Positions 10,136 through 20,163 of a DNA stretch of 46,254 nt are shown in pieces. Each line of letters starts with the position of its first letter. Within the stretch, counting starts at the first letter, position 1. The notes below the pieces were generated by a model. That model was not told where the DNA came from and did no database searches. It saw nothing but the letters and a program-made list of their open reading frames with translations. The position numbers were made by a program, and so were the translations under genes. The stretch is taken from positions 132,998 to 179,251 of the forward strand of contig BJOX01000259.1 of the NCBI GenBank assembly GCA_009731375.1. The letters are read 5' to 3'. The stretch comes from Paulinella micropora (taxonomy: Eukaryota; Cercozoa; Imbricatea; Euglyphida).

Positions 10136-10828
10136 GTCTTATACGGGAACCGTAGTAAATAGTGGTAGATTGGTAAATATCGGCAAATGAGAGCGCACTT
10201 TCCGGGTTTGTTTCCTCATGGGTGATCGGCTCCTGTGGAGACAACCCGTTGAGTAGCTTGAGTGACCGCTAAGTTTTTGCTCTTCATCACCGTTGTACGT
10301 CCGGTGCTTACAAAATACAAATTTGAGTTTGGAGATTTTCGAATTCGAATTTGAATTTAAATTTTGAACTATCTCCTCCCCCTCTTCTATGGCGATCTGC
10401 CATAGACGTACAACGGTCTGATCATGTCGCAGTCAAACCATCCCTTCGCAGTCTTAAGGATCTGTGATCCGAGCATTACTGGTCCATTTGCATCTGATGT
10501 GAAACAAATGTACGAGTAATTCTAAGGTTCCGCGTCCCTTGCATATGTCTCAGCCCTAATCCGTCCGAAGGATCTGTGATCCCGAGAGAGGAGGCATTGA
10601 TCTCAATTGTTCAATACCCACGTGCATCCTCGTCCATCATAGGGATGAACGGGCGCTATGCCAGTGTCAAGGGTGCCGTTGGCGTGTTCGGCGTTGTTTG
10701 TTTGGTTTTGTTGTCTGCAGACATTTCCTTATTGCCACCCGGCAAGTATCTACTTCGCTGTGGCGAAGGTAGAAGTGTCTAAGAATATATGTACAACCCA
10801 TTAGCTGGGTCTCAAAACGCGTCTACGC
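10136..10828 (-). other. 3' untranslated region of the Ty3-like element
   Basis: Between the last ORF and the PPT, with no convincing coding frame. Contains an AATTTGAATTTAAATTTT-like stretch near 10335-10365 and two copies of AAGGATCTGTGATCC, at about 10456 and 10568. Confidence 0.5.
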
Positions 10829-11816
10829 TTATTCCTCGAGGTATATTTCCTCAAGGGAGTTTATGAACTCCTCTTCGGTAGACGGTGATGATGGTTGCCA
10901 TCTCCATGTCACTGCGGGTTGGTCTTCCGCTAGCATGTCTAATTCCTGGTCCAGGCTTTCTTTCAAAGCCCTCGCTTCCGACCAGGTCAAGTCTTCTCCT
11001 ACTTCCGAATGCCATGGCGCGATACACCTTATGACTGGGGCGAATCGACCAATGATCTGCCCCAGCTGGTATTCGTACTGTTGCCTCCAGTACGGCCACT
11101 CACGTCGAAAGTGGTAGATATAATCCAACCGTTGAGTTATTTTGTGCCATCGGAACTCATCGGCTTGGACAAGTCTGTCCCAACCCAGTGCGTCCTGTGC
11201 CGTGAATCGTTCGATCCATTGTTCCAAGCCTCTCACGCGGCCCCGATATGTGTTCGGAACGTTCTCGTCAGGATCGGCTAACTGGTTGGCGATGCGGGAT
11301 GTGTTTGGGTCATCGCTCCTCGTCAACTGCCGGTATATCGTCAGCAGCCACGCGAGCCGATGCTCGTGTTGGAACCGTACGTAATACTGCTGCCGTAGCC
11401 GAGCCGCACCTCGGAAACGCTCAGGTATACGTCGTCTTATGCCTCGCGGCCTACATAGGGAGGGGAGGCTTGGGTATGCCTAAGACCTGCCTATAGTACG
11501 CGAGTACATTCTCTTCAACCCTGAGGTCCCAGGGTTGGTCATGCTTGCTCCGAAGGTAGTAGGCTTGGTATGCCTTGACTTCCTCGGGCAATGGGATACC
11601 CGAAAGTTCGAGCAGTCTGTAGTAAGAATTGATATCTTCCTGCGACCACTGCAACTTTCTGAGCTGGTATGGCTCAAGCAAACATCTCGGATCCCTCCGA
11701 ATGCCGTAGAACCGGAGGGCGTGTTTTCGCTGATAGTCATCCAATCCCACCCATCCTCGCAGCGATTTGGCTTGCTCGAACAAGGTTTTGGTGAATTTCA
11801 CTCGGTCCTCGTCCAT
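10829..11816 (-). pseudogene. third part of the post-pol ORF region, one frameshift, unrecognised
   Basis: Two frames abut: 11816-11451 (121 codons) and 11326-10829 (165 codons). The second frame is open upstream through about 11440, so a single frameshift near 11451 would join them. The composition is that of a real globular protein, rich in Trp, Tyr, Arg and Glu, with segments such as YRLLELSGIPLPEEVKAY and WPYWRQQYEYQLGQIIG, and it ends in an acidic tail. No family is recognised and no membrane segment is seen. It is probably the C-terminal part of the same product as 11994-12824. Alternatives are a separate accessory protein, or a captured host gene. Confidence 0.5.
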
Positions 11817-11993
11817 CGACTTGTACTGAGCGATCCCCGGTAACGGATTGTCGCGAAACCCCCATGTGAGTGGGACATCCCATCCGAAGCATGGCGGTGC
11901 AGGATATCAATTCGATGTCATGCGTGATCTGGACATCGGTGAGGCGCGTATCGCTCTGGTGACGCGTACGCTCTTTCCGTGAGGTGCCATCCG

Positions 11994-12824
11994 CTAGCAT
12001 CTCGGGCCCCATCCTCTCCCGCGTTTCTTTGAACCTTCACACTGTAACCTCAGAACGTTGTCCTGTTCTGTGGGCTCGTACCTCGCTTTGTCAAGGTAGT
12101 TCGAGAAGCCCCGTTCGTCGAAAGGAGGCTTTGGTCGCGGCAGGTTAATTTTGCGAGGGATTACCTCAAACAAGTGCGGATCGGGGACCCAATTAACCTG
12201 GTTGCCCACCAATCGTATACGGTACTGCTCCTTAGACGGTGTGAATGGGAACGTTCGTTCGTTGGTTGTGTGTGCGAGCGCCAGGCATTGTAGCCGCAGC
12301 CTGCGCTCCGCATCCGTGATATCTGGGTAAGGTGGGTAGATCCGGTGTACTCTACGCGTCAGTGGGTCATACGCGTAGCGCACCGGTTTCTGATACTCCT
12401 CCCTTTCCCGATCCGGGTCTTGGTTCAGGTGTAGGTCCATACCTCTCAACATCGTTTCCGTGTCGATGCGATATGGCCTACGCACTCCGGGTGCTACGAC
12501 CCTCCACGTTCGCGGCGGTACCGGGCCCCGTTCCGAATACGCGTATATCGGACGGTCGATCGGTCCGTATACTCCGAATATGTTGTCGGAGGCATGAAAG
12601 TACGCGGGGAATACTTCGTCCCTGCCCCAAGGTGCCGTCGGTGGCGCGCAGCGATGATGCTGGTACGCCGGATCCGTGGGCCGTGGCCGCTCATCGGGCC
12701 GCTTCTCTTCGGGCGGGTTCAGCTTGTCACTGTAAGCGTCGGGCTTGAGTCTATCCTCATCGCCGACTTTCTTCCAGTATCTCAAGCGTGCTTCCTCCCT
12801 AGCGTCCATCCGCATGAGGCTCAA
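11994..12824 (-). CDS. second part of the post-pol ORF region, unrecognised
   Basis: About 275 codons; the first ATG is at 12815. It is rich in Arg, Pro and Tyr (for example RPTDPAYQHHRCAPPTAPWG) and ends with a basic tail. It touches the end of the membrane-protein ORF (12821-13501) with a 4-nt overlap in another frame, and is followed by a degraded stretch leading into 11816-10829. The overlap could be a frameshift mutation, a translational frameshift, or a genuine boundary between two products. It sits where some retrotransposons carry an env-like or accessory gene. No homology to a known envelope protein was recognised. Confidence 0.45.
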   Translation of the reverse strand: MSLMRMDAREEARLRYWKKVGDEDRLKPDAYSDKLNPPEEKRPDERPRPTDPAYQHHRCAPPTAPWGRDEVFPAYFHASDNIFGVYGPIDRPIYAYSERGPVPPRTWRVVAPGVRRPYRIDTETMLRGMDLHLNQDPDREREEYQKPVRYAYDPLTRRVHRIYPPYPDITDAERRLRLQCLALAHTTNERTFPFTPSKEQYRIRLVGNQVNWVPDPHLFEVIPRKINLPRPKPPFDERGFSNYLDKARYEPTEQDNVLRLQCEGSKKRGRGWGPRC

Positions 12825-13501
12825 TTCTTCGCCATAATATAGGCTCTCGTCTTCCTCTGGGATCCACCCAAATCCCGAATGTCCTCAGTCGGTGCCTCCC
12901 CCTCGTCAGCCGATGACTTCATAGGGGTCGTCAACATCTCCGACTCGACTTCAGCTTTTCTCCGTGGGGATTTTGGTGTGGTCACAACACTAGCCTGAGT
13001 TGTGCCACCTGAAGGTTTAGCGGGTGTGAGCGCTGTATTGGGACCGCCAAGGTTGCGCTGCAGGGTTTCGTTTCCCTGTGCGCCCTTGCTTGCAAGGTTG
13101 TTTGCGCCACTGCTCGGAGTGGTCATTGTGATGTGGGGTGTCCCCTCTGGTGAGGTATGTATGTGACCGCACCTGAAGTTCGCTGCCTCAGATGGGTCTG
13201 GTTCGTCCGGCTGCTCCGCTTCGCGACGCCGGTCCGCCACCGGGCTAGCTGCCGGGGTCGTTCCGGCCGGACTATCCCGCGCGGATGGAGGGAGCCGTTG
13301 CCCTTCTCCCGCGATCGTCCGTAATCCTAGGTGTACTATCAGTATCACCAGGACCGAAGCCACGCACGCCAGGAGGAATCCCAGATACTGCTCCACCAGA
13401 TGTTCGGTGCCAAACATACACCGCCAGGTGCCTATATCACGTATTTGTCCGTGAGTTCGTGTGTATATATATCTGTATGTCAGCCAAAGCACACCGAGCA
13501 A
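12821..13501 (-). CDS. predicted single-pass membrane protein downstream of pol
   Basis: The frame opens at 13501, but the first ATG is at 13417, giving about 198 residues. Residues 11-32 from that Met are strongly hydrophobic (YLGFLLACVASVLVILIVHL), a good signal-anchor or transmembrane helix. The remainder is hydrophilic, Pro/Ser/Thr/Glu-rich and probably disordered. It is the first ORF after the 0.85-kb gap following integrase, the position of env-like genes in some Ty3-class elements. No fusion peptide, furin-like site or Cys pattern was recognised, so an entry role is not claimed. It could be a membrane-tethering accessory factor. Confidence 0.5.
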   Translation of the reverse strand: MLGVLWLTYRYIYTRTHGQIRDIGTWRCMFGTEHLVEQYLGFLLACVASVLVILIVHLGLRTIAGEGQRLPPSARDSPAGTTPAASPVADRRREAEQPDEPDPSEAANFRCGHIHTSPEGTPHITMTTPSSGANNLASKGAQGNETLQRNLGGPNTALTPAKPSGGTTQASVVTTPKSPRRKAEVESEMLTTPMKSSADEGEAPTEDIRDLGGSQRKTRAYIMAKN

Positions 13502-14347
13502 TGTGCAATGTGTGTGTTGTTCTCGTGTCGGTGATCGACTCTTCAGCTTGTTTCCAAACGCTGGTCAACAGCGTGACAACGCGGGTGCACCCATGCCCCG
13601 GTCATTTTTGCTGTCCGCGTGTTCCACCCTCGCCTTACTGCGCGATTTGCGGTGGTATGTAAATAGGGACATGTTATATTTCTTAGTGGTATAGATATGC
13701 TTATGTGTATAGATAGGGCCGTCGGGTGCCTTAGAGCCCCTTCCATCCAAACAAAGAACAGACAAGAGCGAGCATAATATCTAAGACACTCTGTGGGGAA
13801 TAACTTATCATACACCACTCATGCCATTGCCGCGGGAGGCGGGTGTGCAACTCGAGAGGAGGTGGGTATAATGTGCAATGCCAACCATATCAACGGGCAT
13901 TGCTGCGCGTCAACATGGTTAGCCCGAAGCTATTCCGACCCCTGGTGGAACACCAACTACTAGCCCGTCAAGATACCTTCAGGGCCGTCGCACCTCACGG
14001 AGGGTAAGGCAGGGTCTTTTCCCGTGTATCATGTCATGTTAGGCTCTCTTTTGCTATCTCTAAGAAGAATGGACTTAGGTAGTATTTTAACAGATATGGA
14101 GTCCAAGGCCGTGCCCCTTTCCTATGGCTAGTTTCTTACTGTTGCTACCCAGTATTGGTCTTTGGATCTCGCATACTACCCGCATTAACTATGCTTGTGA
14201 GGTGTCACACGGCATGCTGAGCTAGGCTAGCTTGCGCCTCTTTGCCTGCCCTAATTTGGTTTTCTTATATTTGCCTGGTGGTGGTGCCCCGATGAAATGG
14301 GTCGCTATGCCCTCGGCTACTATCTCATCCCACACCCGTAGGGGGAT
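13502..14347 (-). other. non-coding spacer between integrase and the extra ORF region
   Basis: About 850 bp without a convincing frame. It could hold a promoter or splice sites for a separate transcript of the downstream ORFs, but no clear signal was identified. Confidence 0.4.
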
Positions 14348-15590
14348 TCAACCGTGCTGTAGATCGAATGGGTAATCCAGCACCATCCTAGGCCACGCCT
14401 GTATTTGCCACGGCGTGTAGCCTTCGGACTTGTCCGTGATGCCTTTCCAGAACTTTTCGATTTGGTTGGAGTCGCGGTACACCAGATAAAAAGTCCGTGA
14501 TTCCGGCTCGTCGAGGTCCTGGTGTGATCGATAGAACTGCAGTACGGGCGGCTCGGCTTTGATTGCCTTGCTTGTGCGCGTGACCCGAGTCTGCGGCTCC
14601 CATTCTCTCACTTTCATGAGGAAGAAATCGTTGAGGCAGTTGTCGCCAACATGTGCCTCTGGTGGCCGAAGAAGGATCTTTCCGACGTGCCAGTGCATGG
14701 TTTTCACGTCGTCGGCCGACCTCAGCTTTGATTCAGCTGGTGGGCGTCTCGGCACCGGTTCAACCTTCTCCTCCTGCTCCGACTGCAGGTGGTTGGTCGG
14801 TCCTGGCGCGATAACGTCCGCCTCGGAAGTGTCGGCTTGTTCAGCCGCGACTTCTTCGGCTTCGTTATTATTCGGATCATTCCCCTCGGCTTCGGCCGGC
14901 AAGGGTTGTGTCGGGTTCTCTTTTGCCTCGGCCGTCTTGTCTCGGCGCTTGGGCGGCGGCCTTAAACTGTGTACCAGCTTCTGTACCGCTTCCGTCATCG
15001 TTTCGTTACGATCCAGCATGGGGTTAAAACGCATCAGCCGCCGTACATGTACTACTAGCGTCTTACCCTTTCCCTGTATTCGGTATGTCAAAGCACCTAC
15101 TTGTTCTACGACAGTGTAAGGGCCTTGCCACATCGGGAAGAGTTTGACGCTAACCAAGTTGGGTACCTGGGGTACGTACAGGAAGACTAAGTCCCCTTTA
15201 TGGTATTCCCCCGACTCATACTTGACTTTGTTCGGCGTCTGCTGGTTTTGTTTGTGAGCCTCTTCGGCCTCCCGCGCCTTCATGACGTAGTGTCTGGCTT
15301 CCGCCGTGACTCGTAGGCGACAGGCCATCAGCTCATCATGCTCCAAAAAGCCCCCCTCTGGGAGGTTTGGTAAAACCAGCTCCTCCGGGATCCTTAAGTG
15401 CTGCCCGTATACCAGGAGATTTGGGGAAGCGCCCGTGGCTTTTCCGCCAAATGCCCTCGATGCGGTGTTGTTCATGGAGAATACAAAAGACGGTAAGGCC
15501 TTATGCCATATGTGCTGATTATCGCGACAATACTGTTGGAGCGCGGCCTTGAGCGGTCTATGGACCCTCTATTGCCGTTGCTCTCTGGTG
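14348..15590 (-). CDS. integrase C-terminal part with GPY/F module
   Basis: The last catalytic-core piece (AYSPESNG at about 15575-15600, carrying the third acidic residue) is in one frame. The remainder continues in another, so a frameshift lies near 15575. From the in-frame Met at 15475 the frame has 375 codons. MWQGPYTV (residues 115-122) is the GPY/F motif typical of Ty3/Gypsy integrases. Beyond it come a long Glu/Ala/Pro-rich linker (about residues 165-245) and a C-terminal domain of about 120 residues with segments FYLVYRDSNQIEKFWKG and ending DLQHG. That domain is not an obvious chromodomain and is not recognised. It could direct target-site choice, as C-terminal integrase modules do in this class. 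Confidence 0.75.
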
Positions 15591-15621
15591 AATATGCAGT
15601 TACGTATTTCCACTTAAAGCC

Positions 15622-16221
15622 CTACACTGTGGACAGCCGAGCGGAGAGTTCGTTCGTAAACTCCGATCCCCGATCGCTGTACACATTTTTCGGCACCCCG
15701 GTATATCGGAAGACATGGTCGACCAGGGCCACGCATGTCGATTCCGCATCCTTTTCCACCACTGGTACCGCGAACACATAATTCGAGAAGCGGTCTATGG
15801 CTGTCAGGATGTACCGATAATTGTGGGTCTCCGATCGCGGTAGCGGTCCTACGTAATCAACATGCAAAGTTTCGAACAGGTTCTCAACAAGCTTATATTC
15901 GCCATAAAGGCCTCTCTGAGCGTTGTTGTGTGGTGTCTTGGTTTGCTTGCAGTGTTCGCATGTGTCGACTGTGTCGGCAATAGATTTCTGCATGCCATGC
16001 CACCAAAACCTGCATGAAATGAACCATGACATGTTATCCCTTCCCGTGTGTGAGTTGAGAGCAGAGCGGTGAGTGGCTAAAAGGATCGCCTTGCGTAACT
16101 GGGTTGGTACCCACAGTGTCCACTTTGAAGGCGTCTTTTCCCACTTACCGCCTGCCCCCTTATACCACAGGAGATTGTCATGCCAGGTCATCGTTTTCTT
16201 ATGGGCACTTATTTCTCTCAT
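15622..16221 (-). CDS. integrase zinc-binding domain and catalytic core
   Basis: 199 codons. H51-x6-H58 ... C88-x2-C91 forms the H2C2 zinc-binding domain. Asp122 in HVDYVGPL and Asp183 in YSDRGSEF are the first two acidic catalytic residues; the third (in SPESNG) is just downstream in a shifted frame. The enzyme joins element cDNA to host DNA. The start shown is the first Met, but the frame is open upstream and continues the RNase H reading after a frameshift around 16255-16270, so this is an interior part of the polyprotein and not a separate gene. Confidence 0.85.
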   Translation of the reverse strand: MREISAHKKTMTWHDNLLWYKGAGGKWEKTPSKWTLWVPTQLRKAILLATHRSALNSHTGRDNMSWFISCRFWWHGMQKSIADTVDTCEHCKQTKTPHNNAQRGLYGEYKLVENLFETLHVDYVGPLPRSETHNYRYILTAIDRFSNYVFAVPVVEKDAESTCVALVDHVFRYTGVPKNVYSDRGSEFTNELSARLSTV

Positions 16222-16232
16222 CTCAGGATTTG

Positions 16233-17480
16233 CTATCGGGTCAATAGCGTGAGCAATGAAGGGGCCCCATTCCTAGAGCTCTTCGCCAACTGACCAAACA
16301 CCTCGGGGCTCGCCACCGTCATATCCATGTCATCCAGCTGGAGAGCACTGGTGACTAGGCTTAAAGGCCCCTCTGTTCGGTGTGTTCGCTCGGCAGCCGC
16401 AATAATCGCTGACCTTTCAGGGTGAACATGCTGGGGTATCCAGAACGACTGCGTCCTATCCTCGAAAAATGCGTTAAAGGAGTGTTCATGTTCATGGGTC
16501 TGACCCGGCTTTATATCCCCCTCGCTGAGGATGTCCGACTGGGTGTCGATCTCCTCCAGCAGGTCTTGCCAGTTCTCAGCTTCATGTTGCGCGCAGCACA
16601 CGCGACGTATGGATTGCTGGTCCAACAGCTCAGCTTGAGAATCGGGCCTATATCCTGGTGTCCAGCTTTGCGCGTTGGTGGCCATGTATGCCATCCCCGT
16701 CGGCAACGTGTCTTTGAAATCTGCTGTATGCTCCGTGGCCGTCCAGTCATCATCGGCTGTCCATCCGACTAGGCAGGCCGTGGGAGTTTCTAATGCAAAG
16801 CGGTCTAATCCATCGCCTACGGAGCCTTTCACCCGAGGCATCCGTGATAGGCTATCTGGGACCGTATTTTCTTTACCTTTTTTGTACTCGATGGTGAAAT
16901 CATACAAGGCCAGCACCGACTGCCATCGGGCCAGTCGTCCCGTATGTTCTCGGTCCATGAGCCATCTAAGGTTGGCATGATCTGTTTGAACCAATATGTT
17001 CGGAGCACCCCACAAGTACTCTCTCAGCCGACTGAACGCCCAAACTATCGCCAACGCTTCGCGTTGCCTGGTGCAGTAGTTGACTTGTTCGGGCGTCAAC
17101 TTCTTGCTGACGAACATGATCGGTCTCAACTGTTTGTGGTCAGGATCGTATTGTTGTAAGACGGCCCCGACCGCGTATTTCGACGCGTCGGTTGCTACAA
17201 CAAAACGCTTCTCAAAGTCGGGGAGAACCAAGACCGATCCGCCCTCTGTGAGGGGGTCCCGTGTCAACGCCTCCTTCAGCTTTGTGTATACCTCCGCCGC
17301 CTTTGGCTCGCCATCCGGGTCGCCGTGAAGGCAGAAGTCCCGTAATGGTTTGACGAAGTCCTGGAAGTTCGAGATAAATTCCGAGTACACCTGTGCCATA
17401 CAGAGGAAGGAGTGCAGCGCTGTGCGTGTGTTTGGGCGTGGAAGGGAACGGATAGCGTCCCGCTCCTCCGGCTTCAACAC
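16233..17480 (-). CDS. RT connection and RNase H domain
   Basis: 415 codons. The RNase H domain of Ty3/Gypsy type shows Asp98 in ATDASKYAVGAVL, Glu141 in RQREALAIVWAF, Asp167 in VQTDHANLRWLM, and ENTVPDSLSRMP with Asp209. The block SKKLTPEQVNYC and the following RLARWQSVLALYDF are also typical. It removes the RNA template during reverse transcription. The N-terminal 90 residues are the RT thumb/connection. Frameshifts at about 17495 (upstream) and 16260 (downstream) detach it from RT and integrase. Confidence 0.9.
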   Translation of the reverse strand: MLKPEERDAIRSLPRPNTRTALHSFLCMAQVYSEFISNFQDFVKPLRDFCLHGDPDGEPKAAEVYTKLKEALTRDPLTEGGSVLVLPDFEKRFVVATDASKYAVGAVLQQYDPDHKQLRPIMFVSKKLTPEQVNYCTRQREALAIVWAFSRLREYLWGAPNILVQTDHANLRWLMDREHTGRLARWQSVLALYDFTIEYKKGKENTVPDSLSRMPRVKGSVGDGLDRFALETPTACLVGWTADDDWTATEHTADFKDTLPTGMAYMATNAQSWTPGYRPDSQAELLDQQSIRRVCCAQHEAENWQDLLEEIDTQSDILSEGDIKPGQTHEHEHSFNAFFEDRTQSFWIPQHVHPERSAIIAAAERTHRTEGPLSLVTSALQLDDMDMTVASPEVFGQLAKSSRNGAPSLLTLLTR

Positions 17481-17614
17481 AATTACCCCATCCTCCCTAG
17501 ATAATCGATGTGGTCCTTAGCAAGCGAACACTTCTCTAGGTTCAACCTGAAGCCGAAGGCTTCTAGGCGTCTCAAGATGTCCGACACATGAACCAGGTGC
17601 TCCGCTTCTGTCTT

Positions 17615-18439
17615 TCAATAAATAACGATATCATCGATGTAACAAAAGCTATACTGGTTGGTATGTCCGTAAGTTTTGGTGAACTTCGGATCACCATACT
17701 TCGGGTCGGACAGAGCTTGATTCATGCAATCCTGAAGGATAGCCGGGGCGGTTTTCAATCCCATCGGGAGGACTGTCCACTGGTACAGTCTCCCGCCGAC
17801 GGCAAAGGCCGTCAGTGCCCGACTCTCCACATCCAAAGGGATGTTCCAGTATCCATTCTTCAAGTCTAGCTTTGTAAAGAACTTAGCATCCCGGAGTCGA
17901 TTGTGGCCATCCCGCATACGGGGTATTGGTGCCTCAACGCTCTTGATGATCTTATTGAGCCTCGTGTAGTTGATGCAAAATCGTTGCTTGCCATCCGGCT
18001 TTGGCGCAAGCCGAACCGGTGATCGGCACTCCGACCACGACGGTTCTATTAGCCGTTTAGCCAACATATCTTGAATCATTTCCTCGCAGATCTGCTGCTC
18101 CTTGTAACTGAGGCGCGATCCGCGGAGACGAGGCATCGTCTGTCCCACTTGTCGCTCTAACTTAGCAGCAGTGTGCGTCACGCCGCCGGCTACAAGGGGT
18201 CCAAAAAGTGTCTTATTCTTCAGAAACTGAGCCTTGAGATCCCGAACAAAGTCTGGTGACCCTGACTGTCGCGCCACAACTTCGTCGATGATCTCTTCGA
18301 CCGGTTTCTGGTCTCTCGGGTCAACCGGGTACTCTAAGATGGAGTCCGGATCCTCAACCTCATCCTTTGCGTCCCTGCCTGGGTATCGCGTGGTGGACTG
18401 GTTGTCCCATGTTGCAAATTCCTGAAGTTCTATTAACAT
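17615..18439 (-). CDS. reverse transcriptase domain, ended by an in-frame TGA
   Basis: 274 codons. RT motifs are in order: PVRLAPKPDGKQRFCINYTR (141-160), FFTKLDLKNGYWNI with Asp192, LPMGLKTAPAILQ (224-236) and YIDDIVIY with the YIDD box at 267-270. Four residues after the box the frame meets TGA (17615-17617), and the next residues in the same frame are again RT-like (LEAFGFRLNLEKCSLAKDHI). The TGA is therefore a nonsense change or a recoded codon and not the natural end. Upstream, a 1-nt frameshift near 18485 separates it from the linker ORF. Confidence 0.9.
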   Translation of the reverse strand: MLIELQEFATWDNQSTTRYPGRDAKDEVEDPDSILEYPVDPRDQKPVEEIIDEVVARQSGSPDFVRDLKAQFLKNKTLFGPLVAGGVTHTAAKLERQVGQTMPRLRGSRLSYKEQQICEEMIQDMLAKRLIEPSWSECRSPVRLAPKPDGKQRFCINYTRLNKIIKSVEAPIPRMRDGHNRLRDAKFFTKLDLKNGYWNIPLDVESRALTAFAVGGRLYQWTVLPMGLKTAPAILQDCMNQALSDPKYGDPKFTKTYGHTNQYSFCYIDDIVIY

Positions 18440-19242
18440 ATCGGCGTATTGTTTCGCTGCCGACTTGTGAAAGAACCCCGGAAAGATCTGAAAGGCAATC
18501 TACCGCATGCATCCACCTTTCGGGTCAGTAGTTTGGTTCTGTATGCCAGACCATCCTGCCTTGATCCTAATCGGAATGCCATGAGTGGTTTAGCCTGTCG
18601 ACTAGGTATCGGTATTGGGTCATCGACCACCCTATCCAATACATCCCTCCACCACATCACGGTGGGGTGTATCGGTAGTATAATGGTGATGTCTTCGCCC
18701 CGATCCAACCTGTCAGCCAAAAGTTTCGGCACCTTCGACAGGTTCTCGGGCTGTATAGGCTCCGATCCCTTGTACCATAGTTTTAACTTTTCCATCACAT
18801 TATCGTCCTCTGTGAGGCGTTTAGATGCATGGAAAACCAAGCTCGATATGACCCTTATGAATTCATGTGGCCGTTTGTGCCCACCCCCATATAGGTAGGT
18901 TTGGTCAAAGCCGTGCCATGATTCATCCTGCTTCCGCAGCAGCAAGATTTGGGCCTCGCGCTCAGCTGCTAGATCCTCGAAGCCCGCCCATGGGCCGGTC
19001 AGCTCCGGGACATAAGCATTCGTGTATACCCATGCTGTGCCAGCGGGCGTAACACGCTGCTGTGTCCGTATATCATGCGGTATGGGGGGTGCGGGTGGGA
19101 TCAAGGTCACCTGCGCTCTCCCCCTATACGGGTGATCTACCGGACGTTCTGGACTAGGGTTAAGTATGGGGTATTCTGCCACGTGTCGGCCCCTTCCATA
19201 CTTAATAACATCCTGCCCCAATAAAAGCTGAGCTTCCATCAT
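18433..19242 (-). CDS. protease-RT linker region of pol
   Basis: About 269 codons. It starts QLLLGQDVIKYGRG, continuing the protease tail after a frameshift at about 19245. It ends in a region (ITIILPIHPTVMWW ... PIPIPSRQAKPLMAFRLG) clearly homologous to the end of the second element's ORF (TIILPYNEQAIW ... HPIPVPSRKQQLVVACRMG, 45930-46050). This conserved block between PR and RT is not a domain I recognise and may be a lineage marker. Confidence 0.7.
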   Translation of the reverse strand: MMEAQLLLGQDVIKYGRGRHVAEYPILNPSPERPVDHPYRGRAQVTLIPPAPPIPHDIRTQQRVTPAGTAWVYTNAYVPELTGPWAGFEDLAAEREAQILLLRKQDESWHGFDQTYLYGGGHKRPHEFIRVISSLVFHASKRLTEDDNVMEKLKLWYKGSEPIQPENLSKVPKLLADRLDRGEDITIILPIHPTVMWWRDVLDRVVDDPIPIPSRQAKPLMAFRLGSRQDGLAYRTKLLTRKVDACGRLPFRSFRGSFTSRQRNNTPIC

Positions 19243-19244
19243 CT

Positions 19245-19796
19245 TCAGATCAGTTTACCCAGCACTATTGTTCCCGGGATATCTGGCACCACCAAGACGT
19301 GTATTGTGTATGTCATGCCAGTCGGCAATTCCACCGTCAACGGAATACGACCAAGTATCGCACTTCTAGCACCCCGGATATATCCGAGCTTCCAATCGCG
19401 CGTGAAATCGAATAACCTTCCGAATTTATCTATAAATCTTTTTCCCGCGAAGGTGATTTGTGCCATGCTATCGTTACCGGTGTCCAGGTGGGCGTTGAGC
19501 TCCCGCCAAAATAGACGGGTGTAGCTCATGTCCCTTGCCTCCGCTGCAGGGAGGTCCTGGGGTTCGGCTGTCGACATGAGGGCTTGTTGCAGTTCCATCT
19601 CAGCATACCTGCGTGCCATCCGGCGTTGTGCATCGCCAAGCTTGTCCGGGTCCACCAAGGGTGTTAGTCCCATCTGGCTTACGACCGCCGGAGCAACGCT
19701 TGGACCATCCCGTGGGCCCGGGAGCACTACAGGATTCTGTGCTGAATGGTGATGCAGTATACATGTTGTCTGTGTGTGGGGGAAGTTCATGGTCAA
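19245..19796 (-). CDS. aspartic protease region of pol
   Basis: 183 codons. LDTGNDSMAQITF carries the catalytic Asp105-Thr-Gly, the active-site triplet of retroviral-type aspartic proteases. The tail IPGTIVLGKLI is like the conserved (I/L)-(I/V)-LG block near the protease end. The enzyme would cut the Gag-Pol polyprotein. The first 80 residues are a linker from gag. A parallel frame (20007-19600) carries the upstream linker, so another frameshift lies near 19800. Confidence 0.7.
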   Translation of the reverse strand: MTMNFPHTQTTCILHHHSAQNPVVLPGPRDGPSVAPAVVSQMGLTPLVDPDKLGDAQRRMARRYAEMELQQALMSTAEPQDLPAAEARDMSYTRLFWRELNAHLDTGNDSMAQITFAGKRFIDKFGRLFDFTRDWKLGYIRGARSAILGRIPLTVELPTGMTYTIHVLVVPDIPGTIVLGKLI

Positions 19797-20163
19797 TATG
19801 CGGTATATTCGGGTGATTAATATCGGAACCGGCCACCTTTCCCGGGGCTAGCCGAACACCACGACCGAGCAAAGACCATTGAGGAGCTATTTGCTGTTTT
19901 GCCCTGGCTTTCATGTTAATCACCTTGTTCTCAAAAAGGGCTGTTTTCTGTAGTGAGGCGACTGGGATGGAACCTGCCTTGCTTACGCAGGTGCGCTGTG
20001 CGGACACGGCAACTTAGCCCGTCCATTTTACCATCATCCTCACTAGCCGCCTGTGCGACATCGTCTTCGGGTGGAGATGGGTGAGGGTCCGCCTGTTCAT
20101 TGTTGCGGATGGTCGTCACCTCAGGTGAAGGTGTACGGCCACGACTACTGTTGTGCCCCTCTG
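19797..20163 (-). other. gag-pol junction, frameshifted linker
   Basis: Short overlapping frames (20119-19931 and 20007-19600) with Pro/Glu-rich composition lie between the gag TAA (20164-20166) and the protease. Whether a programmed frameshift or mutations separate gag and pol cannot be decided here. Confidence 0.4.

Noticed and set aside
12821-13501. Calling the membrane protein a true envelope glycoprotein
   Set aside because: A single hydrophobic helix and disordered tail. No fusion-peptide, cleavage-site or Cys features were recognised.
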